Source of the DNA: DATATV01 sp035551355
GTDB lineage: Bacteria; Actinomycetota; Actinomycetes; Mycobacteriales; Pseudonocardiaceae
Reading direction: 5' to 3'
Assembly (NCBI GenBank): GCA_035551355.1
Contig: DASZNF010000123.1
Span: 1 to 59,693, forward strand
Length of the DNA stretch: 59,693 nt
The position numbers and the translations under genes were made by a program. The notes under the pieces were generated by a model. It did not search any database. It saw only the letters and a list, made by a program, of their open reading frames with translations, and was not told the DNA's origin. This document shows, piece by piece, positions 46,638 to 54,996 of this stretch (position 1 is its first letter; each line of letters starts with the position of its first letter).

Positions 46638-49382
46638 TCAGATGGCCGGGAAGAACTGCGGGGACACCGGCAGCACACCGGACACGGCCTGCGTCGGGAC
46701 GGCGCCGGACACCAGGTCCGCACCGGGCAGCGCGGAGGTGGCCGAGGCCGGGTCGGACAGCGCCGAAGAAGTCAGCGAGCCGACACCGGCCGGGTTGAGG
46801 GCCGGGGCCAGCTCGCCGCCGCTGGGCATGTCCGAGGCGTCGACCGGCAGGGCGGAACCGTTGACCGGCAGGGCGAACTCGCTCGCGCTGGGCACCCCGT
46901 TCGTCACGTCGGTGGCGTCCGACACGAAGGTGTGAGCCTGGCCCAGCACACCCACCGGGGTGTCCTTGACCGGAACCGCAGCGCCCACCGGGAACAGGTA
47001 GTTCAGCCCGGACAGCGGGCCGTCGCCCTCGGTGGTGGGCTCGCCGCCGTTGACCGCGGTCAGTGTGTTGTTCGCGGTCCCGGTTCCGTTGCCCAGCGCC
47101 GACACCGCGTCACCGTAGGGCGAGGCCTGCGCAAACGCCGGGATCTCCAGGATGTCGCCCGACACGGAGCTGTCCGCCCCGGACGTGCTGACGTTGCCGC
47201 CGTTCTCCAGCATGCTCACGTTGTTGCCGGTGGCCTGGCTGTTGGCCAGCCCGGCCACGTCGGCGCCGTAGCCCTGCACGATCGGCATCGCCGGAGCGGT
47301 GACCGCGTTGCCGGCCAGCGCGCCGCCGTCGCCGTGGGTGTCGATGTTGCCGCCCGCGGTGGAGGCCAGCACGTTGTCGGTCTGCGCGCCGGTCAGCCCG
47401 CCCACCGAACCGGCCTGGCCGAACAGCTGAGCGGCAGTGGCCGCCGGGACGGACACCACGTTGCCCGAGATCGCGCCCTCCGAGCCGTCGGTCTTGGCGT
47501 GACCACCCGCGGTGGAGCTGGTGGCGCTGCCGGTCTGAGTGCCGCCGTTGCCGACCAGGGTGTCGGTGTCACCGAACACCTGGGCCGGCACCGAGGCCGG
47601 GACCTGCACGATGTTGCCCGAACCGGTGGCGTGCCGGCCGGTGGACTTCGGGTCGCCACCGGCGGTCGCGGTGCTGTCGTTGGTGGCGTTGGTGAACGCG
47701 TTGCCCGCGGCGGCCGCGGTGTCGCCGAACACCTGGGCCGGAACCGCGGCCGGGGTGCTGATCACGTTGGCGGCCAGGGTGCCGTTGTCGTCCGCGGCGT
47801 TGGGGGTGCCGCCGGAGGTGATCGACTTGGTCTCCGTGGCGGTCGCCGACGCGGTGCCCGCGCCCGCGGCGGCCAGGCCGTAGGTCTCCACCGGGACGGC
47901 CACCGGGGTCTGCCCCAGGTTGCCCGAACCGGCCGAGCCCGACCCGCTGGTGCCGGTGTAGCCACCGGCGGCGGAGGTGACGTTGTTGGCGCAGGTGCCG
48001 CCCGCGGTGCCCGCGCCGACCGCGCCGTTGCCGCACACGTCGACCGCACCGGCCGGCGGCACGGTGGCCGTGGTGGAGGACAGCGTGGAGTTGTCACCCA
48101 GGCTGTAGGTGGGCCCACCGGCCGTCGAGGTGACGTTGGTGGCGTGGTTGGCCGCGGCGTTGCCGATCAGCGCCCCGCCGTTGCCCGCCGCCTGGCTGGG
48201 CAGCGCCACCGGGGCGTTGGCCACGGTGCCCGAGCCGACGGAGCCGGTGCCCAGCGTGCTGGCCGCGCCACCGGCGGTGTTGGCGCTGTTGTTGGTGCTG
48301 TTGGCGGTGGTGTTGCCGATCCCGCTGGCCGCGTTGTCGTCCACCGACACCGGGCCGCTCACCGGAGTCTCGGCCACGGTGCCCGAGGCGGTCGACGGGT
48401 CACCGTTGGTGACCAGCCAAGCCGGACGGCCCGCCCAGTCGATGTTGCTCGCGCCCGCGTTGCCGGCCTGCGAGTTGGCGGTGGTGTCCGAGGTGGAACC
48501 GGCGTTGCCGATGCCGCCGACCGCGTTGCCGTCCAGCTGCACGGGCGTGCCGACCGGGACACCGGCCGCGGTGCCCGCACCGGTGCCGTCGCTGCCGTCG
48601 GTGCGCAGCGAGCCGTCCGAGGTGGCCGAGCTGGCCGCGGAGCCGTTGGCCCGCGCGATGCCGCCACCGGCGACCGCGTTGTTGGCGACCTGCACCGGGA
48701 TCGCGCCCTGCACGGCCGCGATGGTGCCGGACAGCACGCCGTTGCTGCCGTCGGTGACGATGTCGCCGCCGGTGTAGGTGTTCTGGTCGGCCTGGCTGGT
48801 GGAGACCGCGTTACCCAGCGCGGACACCGCGTTGCCGGTGACCTGCAGCGGCACGGCCACGTTGCCGACGGCGGCGTTGCCGGCCAGCGCCTGGCCCGAG
48901 CCGTCGGTGGACACCGGGTCCGGCGCGCTGAGGTCCTGCGAGCAGTTGCCCGCGGCGGTGGCGTCCCCGCCCGCGGCGACCGCGTTGCCACAGATGTCGA
49001 TCGGCACCACACCGCGCACGACGACCTTGTTGCCGCGCACGATCCCGCTGGTGGGCAGGCCCGCGTCCTGCGTCGCCGCGCCCGCCTGGCCCACGACCGG
49101 GGCGAGTTGCCCGGTCACCTGGTCGGTGGCGTCGGCCGGCAGTGCGCTGGTGATGTCGTCGGTGCTGACGTTCTGCTGGATCGGCGGAGTGTCGACCGGG
49201 CCGACCGGCGTGCCGATCTGGTTCTGGTCGATGTTGATCGGCACAGCCACGCCCGCGTCGACGGGGTTGGCCGGGGTGTCCGGGTTGACATTCTCACTGG
49301 CCGAGGCGATGCCGGTACCGAGCATCAGCAGACCACCGGTGACCAACGCGGTCTGCAAGCCGCGTCGAACCCAGGTGTGCAT
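46638..49382 (-). CDS. Giant secreted chaplin-like repeat protein (914 aa)
   Basis: A signal peptide (GLQTALVTGGLLMLGTGIASA) precedes about 14 imperfect repeats of about 50 residues. Each has a core like VPVQVxGNAVxxxGNA, then a Thr/Ala/Asn-rich stretch, TAGG and SGxxxSGNxxxxP. Two repeats keep the chaplin-like Cys pattern (PIDICGNAVAAGGDATAAGNC; VDVCGNGAVGAGTAGGTC). Chaplins are short hydrophobic surface proteins that assemble into amyloid on aerial hyphae; here the same type of strand motif is concatenated many times. It has an acidic, Gly/Ala/Asn/Thr-rich composition, almost no Lys/Arg and no sortase signal at the end (PVSPQFFPAI). GAGGAG precedes the ATG. Surface-layer or amyloid role inferred. 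Confidence 0.75.
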   Translation of the reverse strand: MHTWVRRGLQTALVTGGLLMLGTGIASASENVNPDTPANPVDAGVAVPINIDQNQIGTPVGPVDTPPIQQNVSTDDITSALPADATDQVTGQLAPVVGQAGAATQDAGLPTSGIVRGNKVVVRGVVPIDICGNAVAAGGDATAAGNCSQDLSAPDPVSTDGSGQALAGNAAVGNVAVPLQVTGNAVSALGNAVSTSQADQNTYTGGDIVTDGSNGVLSGTIAAVQGAIPVQVANNAVAGGGIARANGSAASSATSDGSLRTDGSDGTGAGTAAGVPVGTPVQLDGNAVGGIGNAGSTSDTTANSQAGNAGASNIDWAGRPAWLVTNGDPSTASGTVAETPVSGPVSVDDNAASGIGNTTANSTNNSANTAGGAASTLGTGSVGSGTVANAPVALPSQAAGNGGALIGNAAANHATNVTSTAGGPTYSLGDNSTLSSTTATVPPAGAVDVCGNGAVGAGTAGGTCANNVTSAAGGYTGTSGSGSAGSGNLGQTPVAVPVETYGLAAAGAGTASATATETKSITSGGTPNAADDNGTLAANVISTPAAVPAQVFGDTAAAAGNAFTNATNDSTATAGGDPKSTGRHATGSGNIVQVPASVPAQVFGDTDTLVGNGGTQTGSATSSTAGGHAKTDGSEGAISGNVVSVPAATAAQLFGQAGSVGGLTGAQTDNVLASTAGGNIDTHGDGGALAGNAVTAPAMPIVQGYGADVAGLANSQATGNNVSMLENGGNVSTSGADSSVSGDILEIPAFAQASPYGDAVSALGNGTGTANNTLTAVNGGEPTTEGDGPLSGLNYLFPVGAAVPVKDTPVGVLGQAHTFVSDATDVTNGVPSASEFALPVNGSALPVDASDMPSGGELAPALNPAGVGSLTSSALSDPASATSALPGADLVSGAVPTQAVSGVLPVSPQFFPAI

Positions 49383-49610
49383 TGATTCTCCTCATCGGTT
49401 GACCCCGTTGTTGGGGATTGGAACGGGATTGGAACGGGTGACCGGACCGGCACTGCGGCACACGGTGGGCCACCCGGGTCGGGAATGCGGGCCACGTGTC
49501 GCCCGCGGGGAACGCGCGGCGCGACGGTCAGCCCTGGTTCGGGCGTGGTGGCACGGAGAACGCGCCGACTGTCAGGGGCGGCACGCCTGCCACCCCGGCC
49601 GCGCGGGAGT

Positions 49611-50513
49611 TCAGTCGGGAGTGGTGCCCGGCGCTTCGCCCGGCGCGGTGCGGGTGTGCACGGGCGTGGGGCGCACCAGCAGGCTGGTCACCCCGGCGGG
49701 CGCCTCGACCAGGGACTGGCCGAGGTGGGAGCCACCGGCGAGGCCGCCGGTGGGGTGGCTGCCGGAGTCCGAGGACCCCGACGGCGGCACGAACGGGTCG
49801 ACCGGCGGCAGCCGGTCGCCCCTGGGCACGGTGTGATCGGCGCCGGCCACACCCGACTGGGCGACCGGCGGGCTCACTCCGGTGTGCGTGCCCTCGACCG
49901 GGCTGGGCCCGGCCGGGACGGAGGCGCCGGCCGGACCGGTCACCGGCTGGGCCAGGCCCGGCTGGTGGGCCGGGCTCGGCGGGGCGCCGATGGCCGTGGC
50001 GTCCGGCGGGACCGGGTTGGTCCCGCCGCCGACCAGAGCCTGCGGCGAGGGCAGCAGGGTGACCGCCGGGTTCCACGCGGGGGCCAGGCCGGTGCCGACG
50101 CCGAGCACGGCGGAGCGCACCTGGTCGGTGACCGCGTCCAGGTCGGCGGGCGGGTGCGGGAGCCGGGCGGCGACCGCGGGCACTGCTCCCGGTACCGCGG
50201 CCACGGCGGGCGCGGGCGGGATCGCCGGTGCGGTCATGGCCGACATCGCCCGGTGGGTGACCGGGTTCAGCGCGTCGGTGGCCGCGTCGACGGTGTTCGG
50301 AGCATCGCCCGGGGCCGGGCTGGTGACGGCCGAGGAGGCCACCACGCCGACCGGCGCGGACAGCGGCAGCTGGTCGGCCGAGGCCGTGGCCGAGCTGACC
50401 ACCCAGGCGGCCGCGGTGGCCGCCACGGTGCCCCCGAGGACGAGCAGGGCCCGGGTGAGCAGCCGGCGCGCACGCCTGCTCCGCACTCCAGCCTGCCGTT
50501 CCACAGTGGACAC
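49611..50513 (-). CDS. Secreted Pro/Ala-rich protein, paralogous in layout to 11066-11998
   Basis: A 300-residue protein from a GTG at 50513 with GAAGGAG upstream. An Arg-rich N-terminus (RSRRARRLLTR) and helix (ALLVLGGTVAATAAAWVVSSATASADQ) form a signal peptide ending near ADQ. The mature part is Pro/Ala/Val/Gly-rich and disordered, without Cys. The C-terminus is GEAPGTTPD. Position upstream of the chaplin-like gene (228 nt away, same strand) suggests related cell-surface function. The similarity with the protein at 11066-11998 is in design: Arg-rich start, ADQ at the cleavage region, Pro-rich middle and TxPD end. Confidence 0.65.
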   Translation of the reverse strand: MSTVERQAGVRSRRARRLLTRALLVLGGTVAATAAAWVVSSATASADQLPLSAPVGVVASSAVTSPAPGDAPNTVDAATDALNPVTHRAMSAMTAPAIPPAPAVAAVPGAVPAVAARLPHPPADLDAVTDQVRSAVLGVGTGLAPAWNPAVTLLPSPQALVGGGTNPVPPDATAIGAPPSPAHQPGLAQPVTGPAGASVPAGPSPVEGTHTGVSPPVAQSGVAGADHTVPRGDRLPPVDPFVPPSGSSDSGSHPTGGLAGGSHLGQSLVEAPAGVTSLLVRPTPVHTRTAPGEAPGTTPD

Positions 50514-50771
50514 CCATGCTCCTTCACGACTCCCGAGCGGGAGTACGGAAACGAATTGATCCGGCTCGTGATCGAACTCGTGATCTAGCGGAGAACAATG
50601 GCGTAAGTCGGTGCTTCCGCGCAGCCGATAACGGCCTTCTTCGTCAGATCGGGTGACAAAAACACGCCGACCGGGGACCGTCCCGGAGGGGCAACTGTCC
50701 CCGATCGTGGTGAAGCGCGATGACTGTATCTATTGGGTGATGCTTTTCTTTGCCCCCTTGCGGGTTGGGGG
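50514..50771. other. Intergenic region with a short stem
   Basis: No gene was found. The promoter and leader of the secreted-protein gene lie at its left end. A CGGGGAC (50672-50678) / GTCCCCG (50697-50703) stem is visible. The stretch 50715-50760 is AT-richer than its surroundings. Confidence 0.4.
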
Positions 50772-50893
50772 TCAGCTGGCGCGCGGGTCCCGGTCGGGCG
50801 AGCCGGACACGGTCGTCCCGGACGAGCCGGCCGAGGCGGGGCCGAGGAACATGCCGCCGGAGGCGTCGATCACCTCGCCGGTGCCCCAGCGCG
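50772..50893 (-). pseudogene. C-terminal remnant of a short-chain dehydrogenase (SDR)
   Basis: A minus-strand frame ends with RWGTGEVIDASGGMFLGPASAGSSG and a short tail to a stop at 50772. TGEVIDASGGMFL is the standard last strand of SDR enzymes. Upstream of it the frame dissolves at once into the 16-bp minisatellite, and no Rossmann motif or YxxxK site remains. Thus only about 40 residues of the enzyme survive. The rest was lost, apparently replaced by repeat DNA. Confidence 0.6.
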
Positions 50894-51063
50894 CGCCCGG
50901 GTTCAGCGGCGCGCCTTCAAGGGCGTGCGGTTCAAGGGCTCCCGGGTTCAGCGGCTCCCGGGCTCGGTGGCTCCCGGGCTCGGTGGCCCGCGGGTTCAGG
51001 GGCTCGCGGATTCGATGGCGCGCGGGTTCAAGGGCTCGGCGGTTCCCGGATTCAGCGGGCTTC
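50893..51063. repeat. 16-bp minisatellite (CTCCCGGGTTCAGCGG unit)
   Basis: Ten to eleven imperfect copies of a 15-16-bp unit, best copy CTCCCGGGTTCAGCGG, with variants such as CTCCCGGGCTCGGTGG (twice in a row), CCCGCGGGTTCAGGGG and CGCGCGGGTTCAAGGG. Each unit has a CCCGGG/CGCGGG palindromic core. The block joins the SDR remnant to the end of the SnoaL-like gene and overlaps its last codons. Confidence 0.8.
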
Positions 51064-51411
51064 GGGGCGGTCCAGCACGCGCAGCCAGCACCCGTCCGGT
51101 TGACGGCGCACCACCTGGGCCCGGCCGCCGGTGTCGTCCCTCGGACGGGTGGCGGTGAGCGCGATGTCGCCGGTGCGCAGCGTGGGCAGCGACTCCTCCG
51201 GTGCGAACGTGGGCCGCTGGGCGACCATCCGCTCGAACACCGCCCGGATCGCGGCCCGGCCGACCGTGGGCCGCCCGACTGGGTAGTCCAGCACCGCATC
51301 GGGTTCGTACAGCTGCGCCATGCCGGCGGCGTCGCCCGCGTTGGCCAGTTCGACGAACAGCCGGGTCAGGTCCTCGGGCGTCCCCGCACGCACTCGGGTC
51401 TCACTACTCAT
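51052..51411 (-). CDS. SnoaL/NTF2-like protein
   Basis: A 119-residue protein: TPEDLTRLFVELANAGDAAGMAQLYEPDAVLDYPVGRPTVGRAAIRAVFERMVAQRPTFAPEESLPTLRTGDIALTATRPRDDTGGRAQVVRRQPDGCWLRVLDRPEAR. This is the classic helix-helix-strand opening and curved sheet of the NTF2-like fold, with a final RQPDGCWLRVLD strand. Such proteins are small isomerases, hydrolases or ligand-binding modules. The last residues run into the minisatellite. It is divergent from the LysR gene, 70 nt away, and is likely its target. Confidence 0.85.
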   Translation of the reverse strand: MSSETRVRAGTPEDLTRLFVELANAGDAAGMAQLYEPDAVLDYPVGRPTVGRAAIRAVFERMVAQRPTFAPEESLPTLRTGDIALTATRPRDDTGGRAQVVRRQPDGCWLRVLDRPEAR

Positions 51412-51481
51412 GCCTCCAGCCTGCGACGCGTCCGGTCAGAAGTCCAAGATCTGCCTTGTCTGGTCATGATAAGCATCGGTT

Positions 51482-52396
51482 ATGGAACTTCGGCAGCTGG
51501 TGTACTTTCTCGCGGTCGCCGAGGAGGGCAGTTTCACCCGGGCGGCGCTGCGGGTGCACGTGGCCCAGCCCGGGGTGAGCGCGCAGATCCGCCGGTTGGA
51601 ACGGGAACTGGGCCAGGAACTGCTGGACCGGTCCGGCCGCGCGGTGCGGTTGACCGAGGCCGGCGCGGCGGTGCTGCCCTACGCCCGGGCCGCGCTGGAG
51701 GCGGTGTCCGGCGCCCGGCAGGCGGTGGACGAACTGCGTGGGCTGGTGCGCGGCCGGGTGGCGGTGGGCATGGTGACCGCCGGGCCCGGCTTCTGGGTGC
51801 CGGGCCTGCTCGCCGATTTCCACCGCGCCCACCCGGGCGTGGAGATCACGCTCAGCGAGGCCAATTCCGACCAACTGGCCGAATCGGTCCGCACCGGAAC
51901 GCTGGACCTGGCCGTCCTCGGCGTCGGCGCGGCACCGCTGCCCGGGCTGGACCGGCAGATCATCGTGGACGAGGAGATCGTCGCCGTGGTCACCCACGAA
52001 GATCCGTTGGCGGCAAAGAAAACCGTGACGCTGGCGGCCATCGCCGACCGGCCGCTGATCAGCCTGCCGCGGGGCACCGGGCTGCGGGCCCGGGTCGACG
52101 AGGCGTTCGCCGCGGCCGGGGTGCCGTCCCGGGTGACGTTCGAGGCCGGCGACCCCACAGTGCTGGCCCAACTGGCCGGGCAGGGCCTTGGCATGGCGTT
52201 CCTGCCCGCCTCGCTGGCCAGAAGCCACCCCGAACTGCACGCGCTGCGGGTGTCCGGCCGCCGGCTGCGGGGGCGGCTGGCCCTGGCCTGGCGGCGCACC
52301 GGTGGAGTCAGCCCGGCCGCCCGCGCCCTGATTCACACCGCGCGCACCACATTGCCCGACCTCTCCCGCGGAGTTCAGCGCGACAACGGCACATAA
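51482..52396 (+). CDS. LysR-family transcriptional regulator
   Basis: A 304-residue LTTR. The N-terminal HTH is MELRQLVYFLAVAEEGSFTRAALRVHVAQPGVSAQIRRLERELGQELLDRSGRAVRLTEAG. The two-lobed effector domain includes VAVGMVTAGPGFWVPGLLADFHRAHPGVEITLSEANSDQLAESVRTGTLDLAVLG and VLAQLAGQGLGMAFLPASLA. The intergenic ATAA-N7-TTAT element (51470-51484) just at its start fits the T-N11-A LysR box and probable autoregulation. It likely activates the divergent SnoaL-like gene. Confidence 0.92.
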   Translation: MELRQLVYFLAVAEEGSFTRAALRVHVAQPGVSAQIRRLERELGQELLDRSGRAVRLTEAGAAVLPYARAALEAVSGARQAVDELRGLVRGRVAVGMVTAGPGFWVPGLLADFHRAHPGVEITLSEANSDQLAESVRTGTLDLAVLGVGAAPLPGLDRQIIVDEEIVAVVTHEDPLAAKKTVTLAAIADRPLISLPRGTGLRARVDEAFAAAGVPSRVTFEAGDPTVLAQLAGQGLGMAFLPASLARSHPELHALRVSGRRLRGRLALAWRRTGGVSPAARALIHTARTTLPDLSRGVQRDNGT

Positions 52397-52501
52397 CAAA
52401 GGTTCGCGATCGGTATTCGGGCCGACACGCACCCGCCTACACTGGCCACGCGGTCGTGGTGCCGCTCCGGCATTGTCGATCCACCAGATCGCGAGGCGCG
52501 G

Positions 52502-53206
52502 ATGAACGCCCCACCCGGCGGACGAACCGAGTGGACAGCGAACAGTTTGCTGTCCACGTTGCCCAATGCCACCACCACGGAACTGCTCACCCTGGGCACT
52601 TCCTGTGAATTCGACGCGGGCCAGGTGCTGGTGCGTGAGGACGACACAACCACGCACGTCTACGTGTTGCTGACGGGGTGCACAAAGGTCACCGCGACCA
52701 CCCCGGAGGGCGGATTCGCGTTGCTGGCCATTCGCGGCGGCGGGGACGTGATCGGCGAACTGGCCGGGTTGGACGGGCAACCGCGCTCGGCCACGGTGAC
52801 CACGGTGAACCGGGTGCGCGCCCGCGTCTTGTCCCAGGCCACGTTCCAGAACTTCCTGTCCCGGCATCCCGACGCGGCGCTGGCCATCAGCCGCAGCGTG
52901 GGCGCGAAACTGCGCTGGGCGACCCGGCGGCGAGTGGATTTCAGCGGGCGTGAGGTGCGGGTGCGGCTGGCCCGGGTGCTGGTCGAGCTGGCCGGGGTGT
53001 ACGGCCTGGCCACCTCGGACGGCGTCGAACTGGGCGTGGCGCTGACCCAGCCGGAACTGGCCGGTCTGGTCAGCGCGGCCGAGCCGACGGTGCACAAGGC
53101 GCTGGCCGGTTTCCGCAGGCATCGGCTCATCAGCATCGGCTACCGGCGCACCGTCATCACCGATCTGCCCGCACTGCGCGCGGTCGCCGGCCTCGACCCG
53201 CACTGA
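52502..53206 (+). CDS. Crp/Fnr-family regulator 1
   Basis: A 234-residue protein with an N-terminal cyclic-nucleotide-binding-like beta-barrel (CEFDAGQVLVREDDTTTHVYVLLTGCTKVTATTPEGGFALLAIRGGGDVIGELAGLDGQPRSATVTTV) and a C-terminal winged helix (VALTQPELAGLVSAAEPTVHKALAGFRRHRLISIGYRRTVITDLPAL). The GELAGLDGQPRSAT segment corresponds to the phosphate-binding cassette (GE-L-x-x-RSAT), suggesting cNMP binding. No Cys cluster for an Fe-S centre is present. It is followed by a second Crp/Fnr gene in the same direction, probably a duplication. Confidence 0.9.
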   Translation: MNAPPGGRTEWTANSLLSTLPNATTTELLTLGTSCEFDAGQVLVREDDTTTHVYVLLTGCTKVTATTPEGGFALLAIRGGGDVIGELAGLDGQPRSATVTTVNRVRARVLSQATFQNFLSRHPDAALAISRSVGAKLRWATRRRVDFSGREVRVRLARVLVELAGVYGLATSDGVELGVALTQPELAGLVSAAEPTVHKALAGFRRHRLISIGYRRTVITDLPALRAVAGLDPH

Positions 53207-53344
53207 ACTGCCCGTTTCGGGGCGTGCCGGTCGCCGCATCGGACAAACTCGATGGGGCGATCCCATCCCAGTACGAGGTTTGCTGTCTCCGGGCCCGTCA
53301 TTGTTGACGTGGAAGATCCAGCGTTCTGGGGGCGGTGAGCTGCG

Positions 53345-54082
53345 CTGAAGGGCGACGAGTGGCCAGACAACAGCCTGCTCGGCAGGTTGCGCGGTCGAAC
53401 CCGCGAGGCGCTGCTGCGACTGGGCACGCCGATCGGTTACGCCGGACGCCAGCACGTCATCCGGCAGGGCGAGGACAACCGGTACGTGCTGTTGCTGCTG
53501 GAGGGGTGCGTCAAGGTGGTGGTGCACACCGAGATCGGGCAGGACGTGCTGATCGGTATGCGCGGGCAGGGTGAACTGGTCGGCGAGATGGCGCTGCTGG
53601 CCGAAGAACACCGCTCGGCCAACGTGGTCACCTGCGGCCCGGTGCGGGCCCGGCTGATCAAGGGCGTCGAGCTGACCGAACTGATGGAGCACAACCCGGA
53701 AATGTGCCTGGTACTGGCCAGAATGATCACCGAACGGCTACGTTTCGCCGATCGCCGACGGGTCGAATTCATCGCCTGCCCGGCGCCGCAACGGGTCGGC
53801 CGGGTGCTGATCGAGCTGCTGGACCAGTACGGCGCGCCGAGTCCGGAGGGATGGCGGTTGAGAATTCCGCTCAACCAGGCCGAAATCGCCTCGCTGGCCG
53901 GGGTCGCGTTGTCCACCGTGGAGAAGGCGCTGCAGGGCATGCAGCGGCAGGGCATGCTGCGCCGGCGCTACCGGCACATCGTGGTCACCGATCCGTTGCG
54001 ACTACGGCGATTCGCCGGTCAGCACGAACGCAACGGTGGCCGGTTGACCGGGCTATCACGGCCGATAGACGGCTGGGCGTAA
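53345..54082 (+). CDS. Crp/Fnr-family regulator 2 with unusual start
   Basis: About 245 residues. The cNMP barrel has GRQHVIRQGEDNRYVLLLLEGCVKVVVHTEIGQDVLIGMRGQGELVGEMALLAEEHRSANVVT, with GEMALLAEEHRSA as cassette. The winged helix is RIPLNQAEIASLAGVALSTVEKALQGMQRQGMLRRRYRHIVVTDP. Family sequence (KGDEWPDNSLLGRLRGRTREALLRLG) extends upstream of the first TTG (53387), yet a TGA lies at 53336 and no ATG/GTG/TTG occurs before that sequence. CTG at 53345 is the only start that keeps it; otherwise a frameshift with the GTG at 53335 must be assumed. It is likely a paralogue of the preceding regulator. Confidence 0.85.
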   Translation: MKGDEWPDNSLLGRLRGRTREALLRLGTPIGYAGRQHVIRQGEDNRYVLLLLEGCVKVVVHTEIGQDVLIGMRGQGELVGEMALLAEEHRSANVVTCGPVRARLIKGVELTELMEHNPEMCLVLARMITERLRFADRRRVEFIACPAPQRVGRVLIELLDQYGAPSPEGWRLRIPLNQAEIASLAGVALSTVEKALQGMQRQGMLRRRYRHIVVTDPLRLRRFAGQHERNGGRLTGLSRPIDGWA

Positions 54083-54090
54083 AGGTTTCC

Positions 54091-54321
54091 CTACAGTCCA
54101 CTGTGGACTTCGATGCGAGCGGCGCGGCGGCGGCCTGGCAACCAGCCGAAGCGGCGCGGTCTTTCCCGATGCAGCAGACCGGCCTCGTCCAAGCCCCGCG
54201 CCAGATTGTCGGCCAGCCGCTCGCGGGCGGCGGCGTCCCGGACCATCCCGGACAGCGCGTCGTCGAGGTAGACCGCGGTGGCCCGCGCGGTCGGGGACAG
54301 CCGGTGGGCTTCAGTGGACAT
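54091..54321 (-). CDS. Small helical hypothetical protein (76 aa)
   Basis: MSTEAHRLSPTARATAVYLDDALSGMVRDAAARERLADNLARGLDEAGLLHRERPRRFGWLPGRRRAARIEVHSGL. It is mostly helical with a basic C-terminus, no membrane segment, Cys or known motif. Composition and codon use look genuine, and the start ATG overlaps the end of an upstream open frame on the same strand (54311-54390: TDVVVAATDLRWTDSLENLDVH). The stop is 8 nt from the end of the convergent Crp/Fnr gene. Function unknown. Confidence 0.5.
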   Translation of the reverse strand: MSTEAHRLSPTARATAVYLDDALSGMVRDAAARERLADNLARGLDEAGLLHRERPRRFGWLPGRRRAARIEVHSGL

Positions 54322-54793
54322 CCAGGTTCTCCAACGAGTCGGTCCAGCGAAGATCGGTCGCGGCGACGACGACGTCGGTCGCGACCCTCCGCATCGGAGG
54401 GCGCGTAAAGGTACCAGCCGTCACCGGGCCGGCGGGACGCCTCCGGGCCGAAGAGTGTCCTGGCCCACGCCACAAAAAGAGTGGAACCACAACGCCCCTT
54501 CCCACCTCCGAAGTCAACCGACCGGCACTCACGGACAGCGGCGGTGGCACCGGGCTCGGCGACGAACGGCCGGTCGACGTTCGGGTGCCGAAGTGGGCCA
54601 GCCAGGATCAACAGCGGCAGCTCCAGCGCTACGTCGAGGGGTCCAACCGGGCGGTGGCGGCCAACGCCCGGTCCGGGACCGGGCGCGTCGCGTCCGCCGA
54701 GAACGTCGCGTCCACCAAGAACGAGGCGCGGGCCGAGGCGGAAGAGGCGGCCGCCGCGGAGCGCGCCCGGGCCGAGGAAGCGGGCACGCCCTG
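54322..54793. other. Region without a confident gene; disrupted coding-like sequence
   Basis: Two coding-like tracts are visible. On the minus strand, RPGDGWYLYAPSDAEG in one frame and VVVAATDLRWTDSLENLDVH in another suggest a frameshifted gene upstream of the 76-aa gene. On the plus strand from 54585, PKWASQDQQRQLQRYVEGSNRAV leads into an Ala/Glu/Arg coiled-coil-like tract (ARAEAEEAAAAERARAEEAG), and after a frame change GLIVLGMWAGAAGGAAS looks like a membrane helix. None has both an intact frame and a start. Confidence 0.35.
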
Positions 54794-54943
54794 TCAGATG
54801 TGGGACCGGGCTGATCGTGCTGGGCATGTGGGCCGGCGCGGCCGGTGGGGCCGCGTCGAAGAGGTGGCCCCACCGGCGCAGCCGGTGAGAGCCAGCAAGG
54901 CCACGCCGGTCAGAAACACCGCTGCTACCCGAGGGATTCTCAT
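54794..54943 (-). CDS. Short lipoprotein-signal ORF (49 aa)
   Basis: ATG at 54943, with GAGG a few bases upstream, opens a 49-codon frame ending at 54794. It starts MRIPRVAAVFLTGVALLALTGCAGGATSS, a complete lipoprotein signal with lipobox LTGC (Cys22). The rest (RPHRPRRPTCPARSARSHI) is short, basic and unconvincing, so the gene may be a truncated lipoprotein. Downstream frames on this strand carry more sequence but not in phase. Confidence 0.4.
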   Translation of the reverse strand: MRIPRVAAVFLTGVALLALTGCAGGATSSTRPHRPRRPTCPARSARSHI

Positions 54944-54996
54944 GGTCCTCGGAGATCAGGCAGGGTGCCGGGGACCGGTCCCGAACTCGCACGCGG

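Noticed and set aside
46614..49385. A 923-codon open frame on the + strand
   Set aside because: It is antisense to the chaplin-like repeat gene. It only mirrors the repeats, with Arg/Gly/Val-rich composition and no signal peptide.
50893..51063. Possible CRISPR-like array at the 16-bp repeats
   Set aside because: Units are contiguous and imperfect with no spacers, and no cas genes are present. It is a minisatellite.
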